Origin: Pogostemon cablin
Taxonomy: Eukaryota; Streptophyta; Magnoliopsida; Lamiales; Lamiaceae
Reading direction: 5' to 3'
Assembly (NCBI GenBank): GCA_023678885.1
Contig: CM043005.1
Location: 3,028,314-3,092,313, forward strand
DNA length: 64,000 bases
The notes under the pieces are model-generated. The model did not search any database, was not told the origin of the DNA, and saw nothing but the letters and a program-made list of their open reading frames with translations. The translations under genes and the position numbers were made by a program. Every line of letters starts with the position of its first letter. The stretch's first letter is position 1. This document shows, one piece after another, positions 36,481-49,231 of this stretch.

Positions 36481-36925
36481 ATGACACGACGTTTGTGTAC
36501 CGGGTATTTTATCACTTTGGGTGGTGCTCCTATTTCTTGGTGAACAAAAAAAAGCAATCTGTTGTATCTCGCTCTTCAGCTGAAGTAGAATATAGAGCGA
36601 TGGAAACTACTGTAAGTGAGATTCTATGGCTTCGATGGTTGCTCAAGGACATAGAAGCTACTCAAAACACTGCCACAACTCTGTTTTGTGACAACCAAGC
36701 AGCCTGCCACATTGCTAACAATCCTGTTTTTCATGAAAGAACGAAGCACGTAGAAATGGATTGTTACTTTGTCTGAGAGCGTGTTGAATCCAATGAAATA
36801 TTTCCACGAAAAATCTATACAGAGCATCAAATTGCTGATCTCTTTACAAAGGCGTTAGGGGCAACACGCTTCAGATTTCTTGTCGACAAGTTGGACGTTT
36901 GTAATCTTCACGCGCCAACTTGAGG
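36429..36925 (+). pseudogene. Element B RNase H
   Basis: The Copia RNase H tail: VSRSSAEVEYRAMETT, then LFCDNQAACHIANNPVFHER, TKHVEMDCYFV and a stop, then IADLFTKALGATRFRF and LDVCNLHAPT, ending right at the TTGAGGGGGAG purine tract. Confidence 0.88.
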
Positions 36926-36930
36926 GGGAG

Positions 36931-37160
36931 TGAAGGAATCAATTTTTGATTCTCTGATCATTCTATATATGGTTTATTGTATCATAGGAATTAGAATCCC
37001 TTTATTTTTTCATCCCGTTACACACTACAGATTTATAGAATTAATTAGCTCCCTTAATTAGCTCCCTTAATTGTATATATATTTTTGTATTGTATCTGTA
37101 CATTGATATCAAAATATACAAAATATTTTCACAATTATTTTCTGTGTTCATATTTCTTCA
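36931..37160 (+). repeat. 3' LTR of element B
   Basis: 230 bp, partner of 27471-27684, directly preceded by the polypurine tract at 36920-36930. Confidence 0.92.
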
Positions 37161-38380
37161 GAACATAATACATGAAAATGTTGCGAGAGTTTCAGATTGT
37201 TCTTTCACACCTCAACATATTTAGAAAATGTTTGGTTTACGAAAATTAGAGTGTAGGTTAATAAAATTTGTAATTTGATTAACAAAGTGGGCATCAAAAT
37301 TCTTTTCATTATTAATTAGCTAGTTTTAATAAATATTGTAACTCACCTCCCCTAGATTGCATTCAATATAGCCTTGACTTATTACTAAAGATAAATAAGT
37401 CCACAATATACATGTAAATCTCCTTAATTTTAATAAATTTTTAAGATTTATTGAGTGTTATTAGTTCAAGGATTGAAGTTACGTTCTATACTTTGCATAT
37501 TTTCGAGCACATATCGCTTCAATCTCTCTTTTATTCTATTTATTTTTTGGGATAATCTTAAAAATCGAAATCACAACTCTCACACTTCCGTTGTTTATAC
37601 CTAACTACAGCCTAATTGCGACTGATCATGCGTACAGCAAACCAACTCTTTTAACTCGAATGCTATGTTTCGTAATTTTAAATAATAAAAAATTACAATT
37701 AATTAATGCAATAACACTACAACTATTGAGGTACTATTTGTTAAAACAAATGGAGACATACGATACGACGACACTTACTAGTTATCACTTATCAACTAAT
37801 TATAATGTTTATTCATGTCAAGTAATTAATTTTTGAAATTATTATTAATAAGTTATTAAGGATTGCATTGCATGGACTCATCTATTTATCTTCCCTCTCA
37901 TATACGGCGAATAGATAATAATAACTAATTCCTCTTTAACAAAATTTATATACGAAAAACAAATTGAAATTTCAGTAAAATCTAACCTAAAATAATCAAA
38001 CAATCATTTAAGGTTAAAAGGAAAATATTTTATGTATCTTGGCATAACTAGTTAACATGCCCCTCTTTTTCTTACTCTTATTTTTTTATTACTATTCTAC
38101 TTGATATTCCCTCCCTACCAAAGTCATCATTTGTTTTTTACACGCGAATTAAACAATATTACTAGAGAGGGACTTGGGTAGGACTAAAATTTGATAGAAT
38201 CGGATCCTTGCTGGGTAAGATTATATTGCAGTGTTGATTTAATCACTTGAAATCACAATTTCTAAGACACAGTTCCTGAAATGTCAAGGATTTATCCTCT
38301 TTTGCTAACACTTCGTCCATTGGTGAAGAATCGATGTTAATTTGCAAGTGGATCCCACATCATGTAGCTAAACGGATCCC
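37161..38380. other. Intergenic DNA
   Basis: AT-rich; no element end, RNA or convincing gene recognised. An 81-codon open stretch at 37591-37836 has no recognisable motif. Confidence 0.45.
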
Positions 38381-39057
38381 CGAAATCGTGAACCAGGTCG
38401 GAAGAATGATAAATTGTGTTGGTCGACTGAAGAACTCGCCAAAGAAGTAGCTAGCTTGAAATATTTGACGACCTTGTGCTTCAACTTCCCAAATATCTAC
38501 GAGTCAGTTGTTCTACTGTAGAAGATGAAAAGCAATTGAGGCAGTTCTCTATGAATGAGCCAGTTAGCTCAAACTCATGTAAAAAACTATCAAAGCAAGC
38601 AAATGTTTTTGAATTGATAGGCAATGAGCCCATTCAACGTGCATTCAGTACGAGGAATATGGAAAACATCATGAATGGAGACAAAATTAATGAGATAACA
38701 GAGACTTTTCTCATTACCCTGCCCAAGCTGCAAAGCATATGCATCTACGCCTCACTGAATTCATTGGTTATCAAATGTTGCAATGAACTGAGAAATCTAT
38801 CTTTGAGTGGGACTAATGCTCGAAAGCTAGCATCAGTCAAATATGGGAATAGTCATTTGCAGCTGCTATCATCATTATTTCAGTTAATGGAAGTTGGGGA
38901 AACATCACACGACAGTGAACCAGTCATAAACAATAATACTAATAATTCTGCGTTGAAAATTAATGCTCATAATAACCATAAAGAACTTATTTTTATGGGA
39001 AGTGAGGTACAACACTATTGGTTTTCCAGTCGTTTCTGTTATTCTTCCATTTCTTAT
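38381..39057 (+). pseudogene. Possible LRR-type gene remnant
   Basis: One frame reads WSTEELAKEVASLKYLTTLC and on to FNFPNIYESVVLL before a TAG. Another frame (38476-39057, no ATG) continues with VEDEKQLRQFSMNEP and later LPKLQSICIYASLNSLVIKC and CNELRNLSLSGTNARKL. The L-x-x-L-x spacing resembles plant NLR-type leucine-rich repeats. The frame change argues for a decayed gene. The LRR call is inference from spacing only; it could be another gene family. Confidence 0.35.
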
Positions 39058-39109
39058 TAGAATTTCAAACCAATTGATAAATTTTATTTGAATGTTTTTT
39101 TCTTAATTA

Positions 39110-39910
39110 GATAATTTAATTGAAAATTGTTCTTTTAAATAAAGAGTAATCTAATTTATTATAAAGAATAACCCAATTAATTCTAAAGAGTAACCTAGTT
39201 ATTTTTATAGAGTGGTCTAACAACTACAATTTTAAATAAAGAATGATCTAATTTATTATAAAGAGTAAATCAATTCATACTAAAGAGTAGCCTAATTATT
39301 TTTATATAGTGATCTAACAACGTATAAATTGCATATAATTTAATTAATTTTAAAGAGTGATCTAATTAATTTCAAAAAGTGATCTACCTAACTCCAAAGA
39401 GTGACCTAGATTGTATAAAATTTTATTTTATTCTTCATAGTATATGACTTTATTTTTAGAAATTTAACTCTCAAATTAAGGAGTGATCCAATTAATATCA
39501 AAGAGTGATCCAACTAATTTAAAGAGTAATCTAATTACAAACTGATCTATCAATTTACATATTGCATATAATTTAGTTCTTCAAAATACATGACTTCAAA
39601 TTTATAAACTCAAAGTCTTAAATCAAATAGTAACCCGATTCATTAGAAAGAGTAACCTAATTAATATAGAAAGGTAATCTTATAACAGAACATAAACAAA
39701 TAACCCAAAAAGTTTTTTTTATAGTAACCCGAATTATTATAAAGGGTAATCTAATTTAATAGAAAAGAGTAAACAAAAAAATTATTGACGAAACAAAATA
39801 AGATAAAGAGAATCAATAATCTAAAAAGATTCTTATAGTAACCTGAATTATTATAAAGAGTAATCTAATTAATAGAAAAAGAGTAATCTAAGAAATCATT
39901 ACAAAAAAAA
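39110..39910. repeat. Degenerate AAAGAGTRATCTAATTAATT minisatellite
   Basis: Roughly twenty copies of a 25-35 base line with core AAAGAGTRAYCTAATTAATT cover about 800 bp. Spacers are AT-rich and copies have diverged. No gene. Confidence 0.75.
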
Positions 39911-40141
39911 TAAAATAAAGAGATTCCATAAAATTAAAAATAAAATATCACATAGAAGAATGTATTCCCCACCACAGCAGAATGCAAATTGAAAGGGTGG
40001 TATTGCTTAATTGCTTTCTCCTCTCTTTTCTAACAGGATGATGTTAAAAAGGAAACATAATCATGTGAGCCTGCACTCGAGCATCCAGATTCTTCTTGAA
40101 TGTCATGAACCACTTCTTCACCAAACACAGCTGCGCATAAT
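39911..40141. other. Short segment before element D
   Basis: Unremarkable sequence; the last five bases ATAAT are the target-site duplication of element D. Confidence 0.6.
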
Positions 40142-41880
40142 TGTTCTTAATCTCATTTCTTGTAATGTTTAAGAGTAAGAGACTCTATCGTCAAGTACAC
40201 GTGTGACCAAGTACAAAATTTATAAGATTGTCGTCCCAAGGAAAAGTAAACTCATGGTTATATCCGGATTTTCCATTGATTTATGATTTGTAAGAATGAT
40301 AGATTTGTTGTTTGGTATTTAAACTACTAATTGTTCTACTCAATTAACTAAGAATATGAACTAACAATGTATTGGATCAAACAACAAACAAATGATGAAT
40401 GAGATGAAGATAGAATTCACTTAAGAAGAGAGCAAGGCTAATCATAATCATGATTAAGAATCTAGCTAGATATGCATAACTCTTGATGCTGAACTTTATT
40501 AATTTGTGGACTAAAAATAATCACATTTTTACCCCTAATTCCTATGGCCAAGGCAATTAGGTTCTCGACTCTTGTAGAAGTCTAAATCTCCTATGATTGT
40601 GCTTAATCTCAATTCCCTTAAGGTACTATGATCATCAGTTTGGTTCTTTTCACTCAATTTCTTAAGTGTCCCTCTATGCGTGTTCTAAGCATAAGAAGGG
40701 TATGGCTTACCTCCTCTCACACTAACATGCATGTTCACCTTAATATATGATTCAATTAAACATCTAATCATAATATTGGAATGACCATCCTAATACTATG
40801 AATAGAGAATTTAATCACACAAGTATTGAAATGAAACATGATTTATTAATCATAAAAGGAAGTCCAAAATTAACTCAATTCAACATCTCAAATCCTACAT
40901 ATCTAGCATTCTTCTCAACCAATCATATGATTAGCCCTATTATAGGACTAGCCACTACACATTATGTTTATATCAATACAATCAAAGGCTTGCTCCATTT
41001 GAGCCAAAATGAGAAGAAAATCAACAAATGAAAAGTAGATTGGCTTCCTTTTCATGGAGAAACCTTCATTCTATTCAAAATGCTAACTTCTTCAATCCTT
41101 GATGCTTTCCTCTTCTCAAATGGTGGATGGATGGATTGATGGATGGAGTAATGGATGGATTATTGAAGATCAAGTGAAATTGATGGATCTAAAGGATAGA
41201 GATGAATTCAATGGATCTAGTGTGTGAAAATGTGGTGTGAAGTGTGTATAACTGCTCTAATTATGATCTCCCTCTAAATTTCGCACAAGTCATCCTTTTA
41301 TATCACTTAAGGGCCTTCTAGAAGGTTCCGGAATATTCTGAAATCTGCACTGGTTTTTGCACCAACACAGGCCATGTAGCAGCGCACGGGTCATGTAGTG
41401 CACACCTAGTTCGGCATGTTGTACGTGCTTCCGGACACGGCTCGAGCTGCACTACACGGCCTCAGTCATGGGCGTGTAGCGTTTTCTGACGATATTGCAC
41501 GGCTTCTTCTTACAGGCCCGTGTTCTGCACACGGGGCGTGCGCTGATGCACTGCTCGTGCGCCAGAACACGGCCTTCCTCCTGGGAGAGCTCGTTATTCT
41601 GATGACAATACACGGCCACGTCGGATAGGCCCGTGTTCCGCACACGTCCTATGTCCGAACGTGCCCTGTACTTCAGTCTCTGTTTTGCTCCCGACTCTAT
41701 TTTTCTCAATTTCTTGACCTGTTTTACACATATTTAAGCTCATTTAAACAATTCTATCAATTCATACCATATTTTTTATAATTACAATAACTCCACCAAA
41801 AGTCACACAAATACGGACAAAAACATCCAAAAATCCACAAATAAAGACACTAAAATCTAGGTGAAAATGACAACGATTAA
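40142..41880 (-). repeat. 3' LTR of element D
   Basis: On the minus strand it starts TAATCGTTGTCATTTTC. A GC-rich block full of ACACGGCC / GGCCGTGT-type palindromes spans about 41345-41650, then come the heat-shock element and TATA box (41295-41340). A TGGA-rich microsatellite lies at 41124-41165. Confidence 0.93.
41295..41340 (-). promoter_or_regulatory. Heat-shock element plus TATA box in the 3' LTR of D
   Basis: Five contiguous inverted pentamers occur without a mismatch: TTC 41316, GAA 41321, TTC 41326, GAA 41331, TTC 41336, each separated by two bases. A sixth, AAA at 41341, is near-perfect. TATAAAAG follows on the minus strand at 41302-41295, 13 bases away. This is the binding-site form for heat-shock transcription factors. 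Confidence 0.8.
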
Positions 41881-44150
41881 CCCCCCAAACTTAAAGTATT
41901 GTTCGTCCTCAAACAATGAAAAATGATAAACAAGAGGAGTAATTTTCATCTAGAAAAACACCTAACGAACATAAACCACAACATGTCACAAGTAATAAGG
42001 ACTACAAAATCACATTAAGCATCCCTACATCATCAAACTTATAACATAAAAGATTTACAAGTTCAATCTTAAGAATGACAAAGAGTAACCAAATCCCTTT
42101 CAATCCAAGCCTCTCATAGGATATCAAATTCACTCAACACTCTATAGAGTAGGGTTTTGAACATCACTTATCAACCGATTAGAACCGACTCACCATAGGC
42201 TTGCTCATGGACTATGTTCACAAGCTACCCTAGTTTCAATAGGTGATCAAAAAGGTCTTTATCTTAGAATATAATGTTTAAGCTCTTTGGTAGGGTAGGG
42301 AACTTTGGATAATAGTGACTATTCAAGTGTAGATAATTGAAGAGGTGATTCTTTTCTCCAACTTCCTTACTTTCAAGCTTCCTCCATTTGTCAATTGTTC
42401 AAAAGCACTAAATATCAACATGACATGAATTTATTGAGCTTCTTTTGAATGACATACTTCTTTTCTCTGACTTTTGTATTCCTTGAGCATATTTTATGAT
42501 TTTGCTCAATTTCCACTTTTGTTGAAGTTGCACTTGCTTTTATCTTGAGCTCTTTCATTCTTTTTCTTGATTCACCCTTTCTTCTATTTACTTGTACATT
42601 TTTCCACATCTTCCCTTGTGAATCTTCATCATCCTCAATTATCCACACATAGGTTTTATATATAAGGATCAAGTGGATTTTCAAAGCTTGTATTGTGCTT
42701 AAATCACAAAGAAAAGGCTTATAGGCTCAAATTGGCTCACTAGGGATAATGTTTTAGGTAATGAATTTTATGGCTATGACTTCATTTAATAAGGATGACC
42801 TAAGATCATATCACAAATTTCAACTATTCGGGCTTCGTCCCTATAGTCCATGAGCAAGTTCTAGTTTGTCTAAGTACAACCGGTCCTCTCATCAAGAACT
42901 AACCATGGAGGCACGGTTGAGGCTCAACTCTCACAAGCTTTTGCTTGGACCAAAAGAAACATAATTACCCTTCATACTTCTCAAAATTGAATAAATTATG
43001 TAATCCATGTCACAATTTTGACTAGTAAAAATCCTTAATATGCTTGCCATCATATATCACAAATCATGCATCATAGCTCATATTCAAAAATGACTCACAA
43101 CTACCTAAAATATACCACCAAACTTCCCTATACAAGAATACAAATTCAAATATAACACATAAGAAAATACTCACCAAACTAAAAAAAAAAAACAAAACAA
43201 AAGCACATAACATATATGACCAAAATCATCCATCATAAGAAATTAAAGCATCTCAACTCATCATCCATAACAAATAAGCTCAACAAATATCCCATCCTTA
43301 TTTGAAAATAAAATCCTAGATTACGAAAGTAAACCTCCCACAAACATAACACATGAAGTAGCAAGCTAATCCAATACACTCCAAATCAATATCAATTCAT
43401 GTCAAGCAATTAGAAGTGATAAGATGTAGAGTACTCCCTTAAACATTTGAGAATGGAAATGGTTGCCATGAGCTTCCGCTTTGCATCCACAATGTTTTCT
43501 CGATTTGATCTTCGGGCTCAATTCATGCTTCCACTATACTTCATTTATGCTCAACAACTCATCAAAAACTATTAGCTCAACAATTGCAATAAAAATAAGG
43601 ACTATTATGCACTTTAACACAAGCAAATGAACCAAAATTATAACCATACTCATGAGAAAATTTTAAAATTGACCCAATTTTACACAAGATAATCCCTCAA
43701 TCAATCATTAATCAAGATCTATAGCACACTCAAGTGGTGAGACACACTACCAACTCTCCCCCTAAACTTAAATCGAAACAAGAGTTGAGAATTAAGTTTG
43801 CAAAAAGTGGTGGGACTTACCCTTGTAGTTTCCAATGATCTTCATGAAGTTACCTTGTGATGACATATGTGCACTTCCAATATTCAAGTATGGCCACCAC
43901 ACACTCCCTCCAAACTTAAATTAACACAAGTGTTAAATTTAAGTTTGAACAAAGTGGTGTGGCATACATCTCCATTCCTTATTAAGCACACCTCGTCTTC
44001 TTCATACATATCTTTCTTCATGAGCACAATCCACCTACATACCAAAAATATAAGAAAAATAAAACTAAACAAAAAAAACTTACTAAAATGGGTTGCCTCC
44101 CATCAAGTGCTCGATTTAACGTCGTCGAGCTAGACGCATTTAAACTATTA
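41881..44150 (-). other. Element D spacer between gag-protease and 3' LTR
   Basis: Non-coding. On the minus strand it opens, just after the protease frame, with a conserved block (about 44095-44130) reading GACGTTAAATCGAGCACTTG then GATGGGAGGCAACCCATT. Two purine-tract-like lines (TTAAGTTTGGAGGGAG near 43915, TTTAAGTTTAGGGGGAGAG near 43765) come before the final polypurine tract at 41881-41895. RT, RNase H and integrase are missing here. Small open frames, such as 42415-42684, have no motif. Confidence 0.6.
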
Positions 44151-44309
44151 ACCATTGGAGAAATCCAAGATCCCATCGGGCCTCATCTTCACTTTAAACA
44201 TTTCCTTAACAACCTTCTTATCCACACTTCTTGCTCCTTTAATACTTGAACTCAATTCATTGCCTCTTTTCCTCATGTTTTCAAATCTCGTAGGTCCTTT
44301 ATCAATCTT

Positions 44310-45038
44310 TCAATCAACACGTGGATTACCTCCGAACTTATTTCTCCTTGAAGAAAAAATTCCTGCAAATTCAAGCAAAAAGTTAGTTAAATCTTCATCT
44401 TTTAAAATTTCACTTACCACTCGATCTCGATCATCCGAAGGCTTAATGGGTGGCTTCAAATGAATATCTCCCCCTTTTAAATTCTTGTTTGATAACACCA
44501 ATTCTCTTTTATTTGAACGTAGTGTGAGTTCTTTCTTATCCATGTCAAATTTTGCTCTTCCGGTTGCTAATAACGGCCTTCCAAATATCAATGGGATCAA
44601 AGGATCCGCTTGCTTCTTAACTATCATAAAATCCACCGGAAAGACAAAATCCTCTATTTTTACAAGCATATCTTCCACAACTCCATGGGACTTTATCATT
44701 GAACCATCCATTATTCCGATTTTCAGATCCGTTTCTTTTAACCTCCCAATGCCAAGTTTTTCAAAAGTTTCCAAAGGCATCACATTAATGCTTGAACTAA
44801 GATCACATATAGCATTAAAATATTCCCTATTTCCAATTTTACAAGTAAGCACGAATTTACCGGGATCTTTCACCTTTAATGAAGCATCAACTTCAACTAT
44901 TTCATGATCTTGTTCCAACCACAAATCTTTATCACACTTACTTTCATCAACAAATGAAGACAAAAATTCATCAATAATTCTCTCATCATCAAAAGACAAA
45001 TAATCATCTATGATAATTTCCTCCTCCACGTTTGACAC
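44310..45038 (-). pseudogene. Element D aspartic protease
   Basis: A 242-codon frame with a retropepsin-like fold: GKFVLTCKIGNREYF, then CDLSSSINVMPL at residues 79-88 (the usual D-L-G-A-S has become D-L-S-S-S), then FPVDFMIVKKQADPLIPLIF and GRPLLATGRAKFD, the flap and second-half landmarks. In plant Gypsy elements this sits after Gag and before RT. Here no RT follows. A frameshift near 45045 separates it from the Gag frame. Confidence 0.8.
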
Positions 45039-45045
45039 AACTTCA

Positions 45046-46528
45046 TCACAAACTTACTTCTTCAACATTTGAAACAACATTTGCTGCTTCCACCAACCCT
45101 TTCTCCACCTTACTTTTCATATTACACACGGTAACATACAAATATTGCTCCTTAGGATTAGTAATGGTAGTGGAGGAAAACTTACCCTTATAATGCATTT
45201 CACCTAGCTCGATTGCCATTTGACTTATTTGTGTTTCCAAAGCTTTGATTCTCTTATCATTCACTTCATCTCTTTGCCTTCTTTCCTCCTTATCTTCCTT
45301 CATGAATTTAAATATTTTAGCCATTTGATCTTCCATCATAGGCTTCCTTTCACCATTTGAAGATTTCTCCCCTGGATTGATACCCGGTGGAAGAGTGATG
45401 GCATTCCCTTAATTTCTATACGATAAATTTTCATACCTTCGAGGTTGATTAAAATTTTCTTGAAAGTTATCTTGCCCCCATCCTCCTTGCCTTTGTGGAT
45501 ATCCCCCTCCATGATTACAAAAGTTACCACCATAATTTTCTTGGAAGTTCCTTCCTTGCATGAAGGCAACTTCCTCAAGTGACATCTCCGGTGGACACCA
45601 TGTATCTTAAATTCCAAAATTAGAGGACATACCTTGCTGAGGCATAGATGTAGGCATTTGACAATTTTGAGAAGATTGGCCCATATTAGGCATAGTCATG
45701 CCTTATTGAGGATTAGGAAACACTTATTGATTCATCAAAAGGCAATGACATACCTTGGCGAGGACCCGCAAGTACTTATTGATTCACCACGGGTGTAGAG
45801 TTCGGAAAAACTTGCAAATTAGCATTCATCCTCTTAAGTATCTCCGTAATGGCCTTATCGGTTATATCTTCCTTAGGCACCTCCACTTTTTTCACTTGTT
45901 GCAAGCACACTTCTTCCATCTTAGCAATTCTCTCCCTTTCATACATCCACGCAACTCTATCCATAGGTCATTGACCCGTATTCAAAGCAATCTCTTCACA
46001 TATAGCAATATCTCTTTCCAGAGTTTGCCCCAATATAGAACCTCCCGTCGAAGCATCAACAAACATCCTTTCACTTCCATTCAACCCGGCATAGAAAAAT
46101 CCTACTTGTTGATCTTCGAGAAATCCATGTTGTGGACACTTTCTTAGCATTTCTTTGAACCGGTCCCAAGCCTCACTAAAAGTTTCAAGAGGCATTTGCT
46201 TAAACTGCAATATTTGACCTTTTAGATGCAATATCATTGATGGTGGGAAATACTTACTTAGGAACTTTTGAGCCAACTCTCTCCATGTATTATAAGATCC
46301 TGGCGGTATAGTGTGAAACCAAGCCTTGGCTCTATCCCTTAATGAAAAGGAAAAGAGCTTCATCTTGATAATATCGTCACTCACTCCATTGATCTTTATG
46401 GTATTAGCTAACTCCGTGAACTGCGATTGGTGAGCATTTGGATCTTCCATCATTCCACCCCCAAATCGGTTTGCTTGCACCATATTGATCAATCTCGTAT
46501 TGATCTCAAAATTATTAACATTTAGCGG
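45046..46528 (-). pseudogene. Element D gag, main part
   Basis: 46492 down to 45968 encodes the Gypsy Gag core (retrotransposon gag family): ANTIKINGVSDDIIKMKLFS, FSLRDRAKAWFHTIPPGS, then FLSKYFPPSM and FSEAWDRFKEMLRKCPQHGF. It continues across a series of in-frame stops through the C-terminal G/Q/N-rich part to 45339-45046 (MAKIFKFMKEDKEERRQRDE, a coiled-coil-like piece). Many stops could come from CAA or CGA codons. The N-terminal part lies beyond element E at 57847-58261. Confidence 0.85.
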
Positions 46529-46533
46529 CTGCC

Positions 46534-48137
46534 TGCCATTTTGTAGTAGGGATGACCAATTAAAATAATTTATCGAACCACAGGGAGATAGGTACTAGTG
46601 CTTAAGCGATCTCACGTTTCTTGTAATTTTATAGAGACGAATCATCAAAGGTATTGGTGATCAAACAAGTAAATAAAATCAATCAAAGCAATCAAGCATG
46701 CAATGATCAACAAACAAGATAGATAGATGAGGAGTGGTTTTCCAAATTAAGTAAAAGTGAGATTAACAACAATTAAGAAGTAAAAATCCTAGAATAAATG
46801 CATCGAATTCATATGAATCATGGATTGAAGACTAAGGGCCAACACTAATATCACCTAAACTCCCTCTCAAGATGGATAGGATATGGTTCTAAACATAGCT
46901 CAATGAGTTGATTCTCACTCAAATAATTCCAACTAGGTACTAAGCTTGAAATAAGAGTCCCTTCACACGATTAATCAACCTCTTGATCAAACCAATCATA
47001 TGTTCTATCAAATGTTCTAAACTCTGAAGGATTTCTCAATCTCTTTACAATTTATAATGCACATGAAGTGTTTGATGAAATGATTCACTCAATTATCCTA
47101 AGCACATAATTGATTTCTCAATCTAATCACATATTTAGAACAACTAAACACACAAATCAATACAAATCAAACAATTAATAATTAATGATAGAAACCATAG
47201 ATCCAATTAATATATGAATTCAAATACACAAATCCCAAAATTATCCAACAACTCTCATGTTGCTAATCTCACAAGGGAGATTAGCCTACCATATTCATAA
47301 AGAAATTAACATAGACAATTAAATCCTTACAAATCATGATAAAACTATGAGGTTTAATATAAAGATTGAATGGAAACTCCCTTGATCTATCTTCAATGGT
47401 GATCTCCTTCCTTTCTTTGCACTTTCCTCTCTTTCTTGATCCTTTTCCTTCACTTGGATGTAGAAATTGATGGAGGGATGATAGTAGATCCAAAGGATGA
47501 AGAATGGATGAAGATGATGGTGTGAAATGAAAGAAATGGTGTGTGATGTGTGTGTGCAGGGCCAAGAAATTGAATCTCTCTTCAAATGTTGAATAAATAG
47601 ATATTTATACCCCTTGGGAAGCTTCTAGAAGGTTCTGGAATTTTTAGCAGATTTTTACACAACACGAGCCGTGCTCTGCAACATGGCCACAAGGTGGCCG
47701 TGTTGAGTGAATTGATGTCACTGCACGGCCAAGACTTGCAGGGCCGTGTTACGCAACACGGCTCGTGTGTTGCAACACGGCTCGTGTGCTATAACACGGA
47801 CACAAGGTGGTCATGTTGGATGAATTGATGATGGCACACGGCCACTTCTTACAGGGTCGTGTTCTGTACACGGCCCGTGTTGGTGCATGCCCCTGTTTCC
47901 TTCATTGTTTTAGCTCGTTCTCCCTCGTTTCAACTCCGTATTGAGATCCGTTTTTTTCTACGTCTTCCTTATCATGTCTAGCATCCATTAAAAACTGAAA
48001 ATCATAGTTTTAAACTCATTCACACATATTTCAATAAAGATACAAAACACAACCAAATAACACATAAATACGGATAAACAGATATGAAAACACATATAAA
48101 AAAGACACTAAAATTTAGGTGAAAATGTCACTCATCA
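46534..48137 (-). repeat. 3' LTR of element E
   Basis: Partner of 56229-57841. It contains ACACGGCC-type palindromes (about 47650-47890), then a heat-shock element and TATA box. A minus-strand frame at 47281-47585 is LTR sequence, not a gene. Confidence 0.92.
47601..47641 (-). promoter_or_regulatory. Heat-shock element plus TATA box in the 3' LTR of E
   Basis: GAA 47618, TTC 47623, GAA 47628, TTC 47633, GAA 47638: five perfect alternating pentamers. TATAAATAT lies on the minus strand at 47609-47601, eight bases beyond. Confidence 0.8.
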
Positions 48138-48206
48138 CACCCCCAAACTTAAAGTGTTGTGCATTCTTGAATAACGAAAATGATAAACCAAGGGAAGAGA
48201 GATTTT
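48138..48206 (-). other. Element E polypurine tract and spacer end
   Basis: Minus-strand CACTTTAAGTTTGGGGGTG directly before the 3' LTR. The spacer is cut at 48206 by element F, whose TSD is ATTTT. Confidence 0.75.
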
Positions 48207-49183
48207 TGTTGGGCTTGCCCCAAAAGTTGGCCCAAGAAAAATAAATTAAAGAAGCCCAATAGGTATTAAATGGATGTGGCCCAACAGCATGACCAAGTTT
48301 TGGTCAATTAAATGAAATAAATAGCTGTTGGTCGTGAGTTATGCAGCAAGGAAGAAGGGTGCAGAACATACAGAATAGAGGGGAAGAAAACAGGGGAGAG
48401 GAGGGAAGAGGGTTTCGGGAGAAAATACCCAATTTGGAGGTCCATTTCTTCATCGTTTTACTCCAAATTTCAAGGGGGAGTTCGTGGCGACGTTCTCTAC
48501 ACATTGATCAGAGTGGATTTTGTAGAAACATCTCCAAGAGATACAAATGAGAATCGGGTAACACGTATTCTATTTGTGCTATTTTATTCTCTTTTCTTCC
48601 ATTATTGTCTTGTATTCCAAGAGGGTTCTCTTGAGGCTATTCTGATGATTCTGTGATTGTATTCCCCTACTAGTGATAGGGATGGTGTTCCCCTACTTGT
48701 GATAGGGAGTTATATTCCCCTACTTGTGATAGGGAGATAGATTGATATTCCTCTACCTCGTGATAGAGATGGTGTTCCCCTACTTGTGATAGGGAGTTGT
48801 ATTCCCCTACTTGTGATAGGGAGATAGATTGGTATTCCTCTACCTCGTGATAGAGATGGTGTTCCCCTACTTGTGATAGGGAGTTGTATTCCCCTACTTG
48901 TGATAGGGAGATTGAACTGTGTACTTTTGTGCATTAGTGGATTGTTTCCTGGACGAGAGGTCCCGTGGTTTTTACCCTCAGGTTGAAGGGGTTTTCCACG
49001 TTAAAATTTCTGGTGTTGATTCTGCGTACATTTCTGCATATTTAATTGATTTGTGGCTACTGCGATATTTGAGTGGAATGATTTGTGCATTGATATAATC
49101 TGGGATTTATTGTGTTTCCGCTGTGCCGATATATCATTGTATGTATTGTCTGTCCTAGTTGAATAGGACCCCATTCCACAACA
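48207..49183 (+). repeat. 5' LTR of element F
   Basis: Starts TGTTGGGCTTGCCCCAAAAG and ends CATTCCACAACA. Positions 48660-48920 hold nine tandem hairpin units. Confidence 0.95.
48660..48920 (+). repeat. Nine-unit hairpin array in F 5' LTR
   Basis: Nine units of 27-33 bases, each with CCCTACTTGTGATAGGG or CTCTACCTCGTGATAGAG, a 5-6 base stem around a short loop. They are arranged in a higher-order repeat of three. A minus-strand frame reading ITSRG / PSLSRGRG repeats is a by-product. Confidence 0.92.
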
Positions 49184-49231
49184 GTGGTACCAGAGCTTTG
49201 GTTAAGCAGAAATCTTGGAGGGTATTGATCT

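Larger units (their letters stand above)
27471..37160 (+). mobile_element. Element B: Copia LTR retrotransposon interrupted by element C
   Basis: LTRs at 27471-27684 and 36931-37160 start TGAAGGAATC and end TTTCTTCA. A Met-tRNA primer-binding site, TGGCACCAGAGC, follows the 5' LTR directly, and a purine tract, TTGAGGGGGAG, abuts the 3' LTR. Flanking five-mers AAACA and GAACA differ by one base. The gag-pol order gag, protease, integrase, RT, RNase H marks Copia. Element C sits inside the RT at 31083-35901. Without C the element would be about 4.9 kb, a normal Copia length. Stops in gag, integrase and RT show it is inactive. Confidence 0.92.

Noticed and set aside
40798..41031. 77-codon frame, repeated at 59068-59301
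   Set aside because: Present in both LTRs of D because the LTR is duplicated; no protein resemblance and no start context.
41881..44150. Envelope-like gene in the spacer of element D
   Set aside because: Athila-like elements can carry an extra frame here, but no frame over 90 codons and no signal or membrane segment pattern is present.
45755..46147. 130-codon plus-strand frame
   Set aside because: Antisense of the Gag of element D.
48660..48920. Regularly spaced repeats resembling a CRISPR array
   Set aside because: Units are contiguous hairpins in a plant LTR, duplicated in both LTRs, without unique spacers or cas genes.
48710..48934. 74-codon minus-strand frame of ITSRG/SLSRGRG repeats (also 51195-51419)
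   Set aside because: Produced by the tandem hairpin array in the LTRs of element F.
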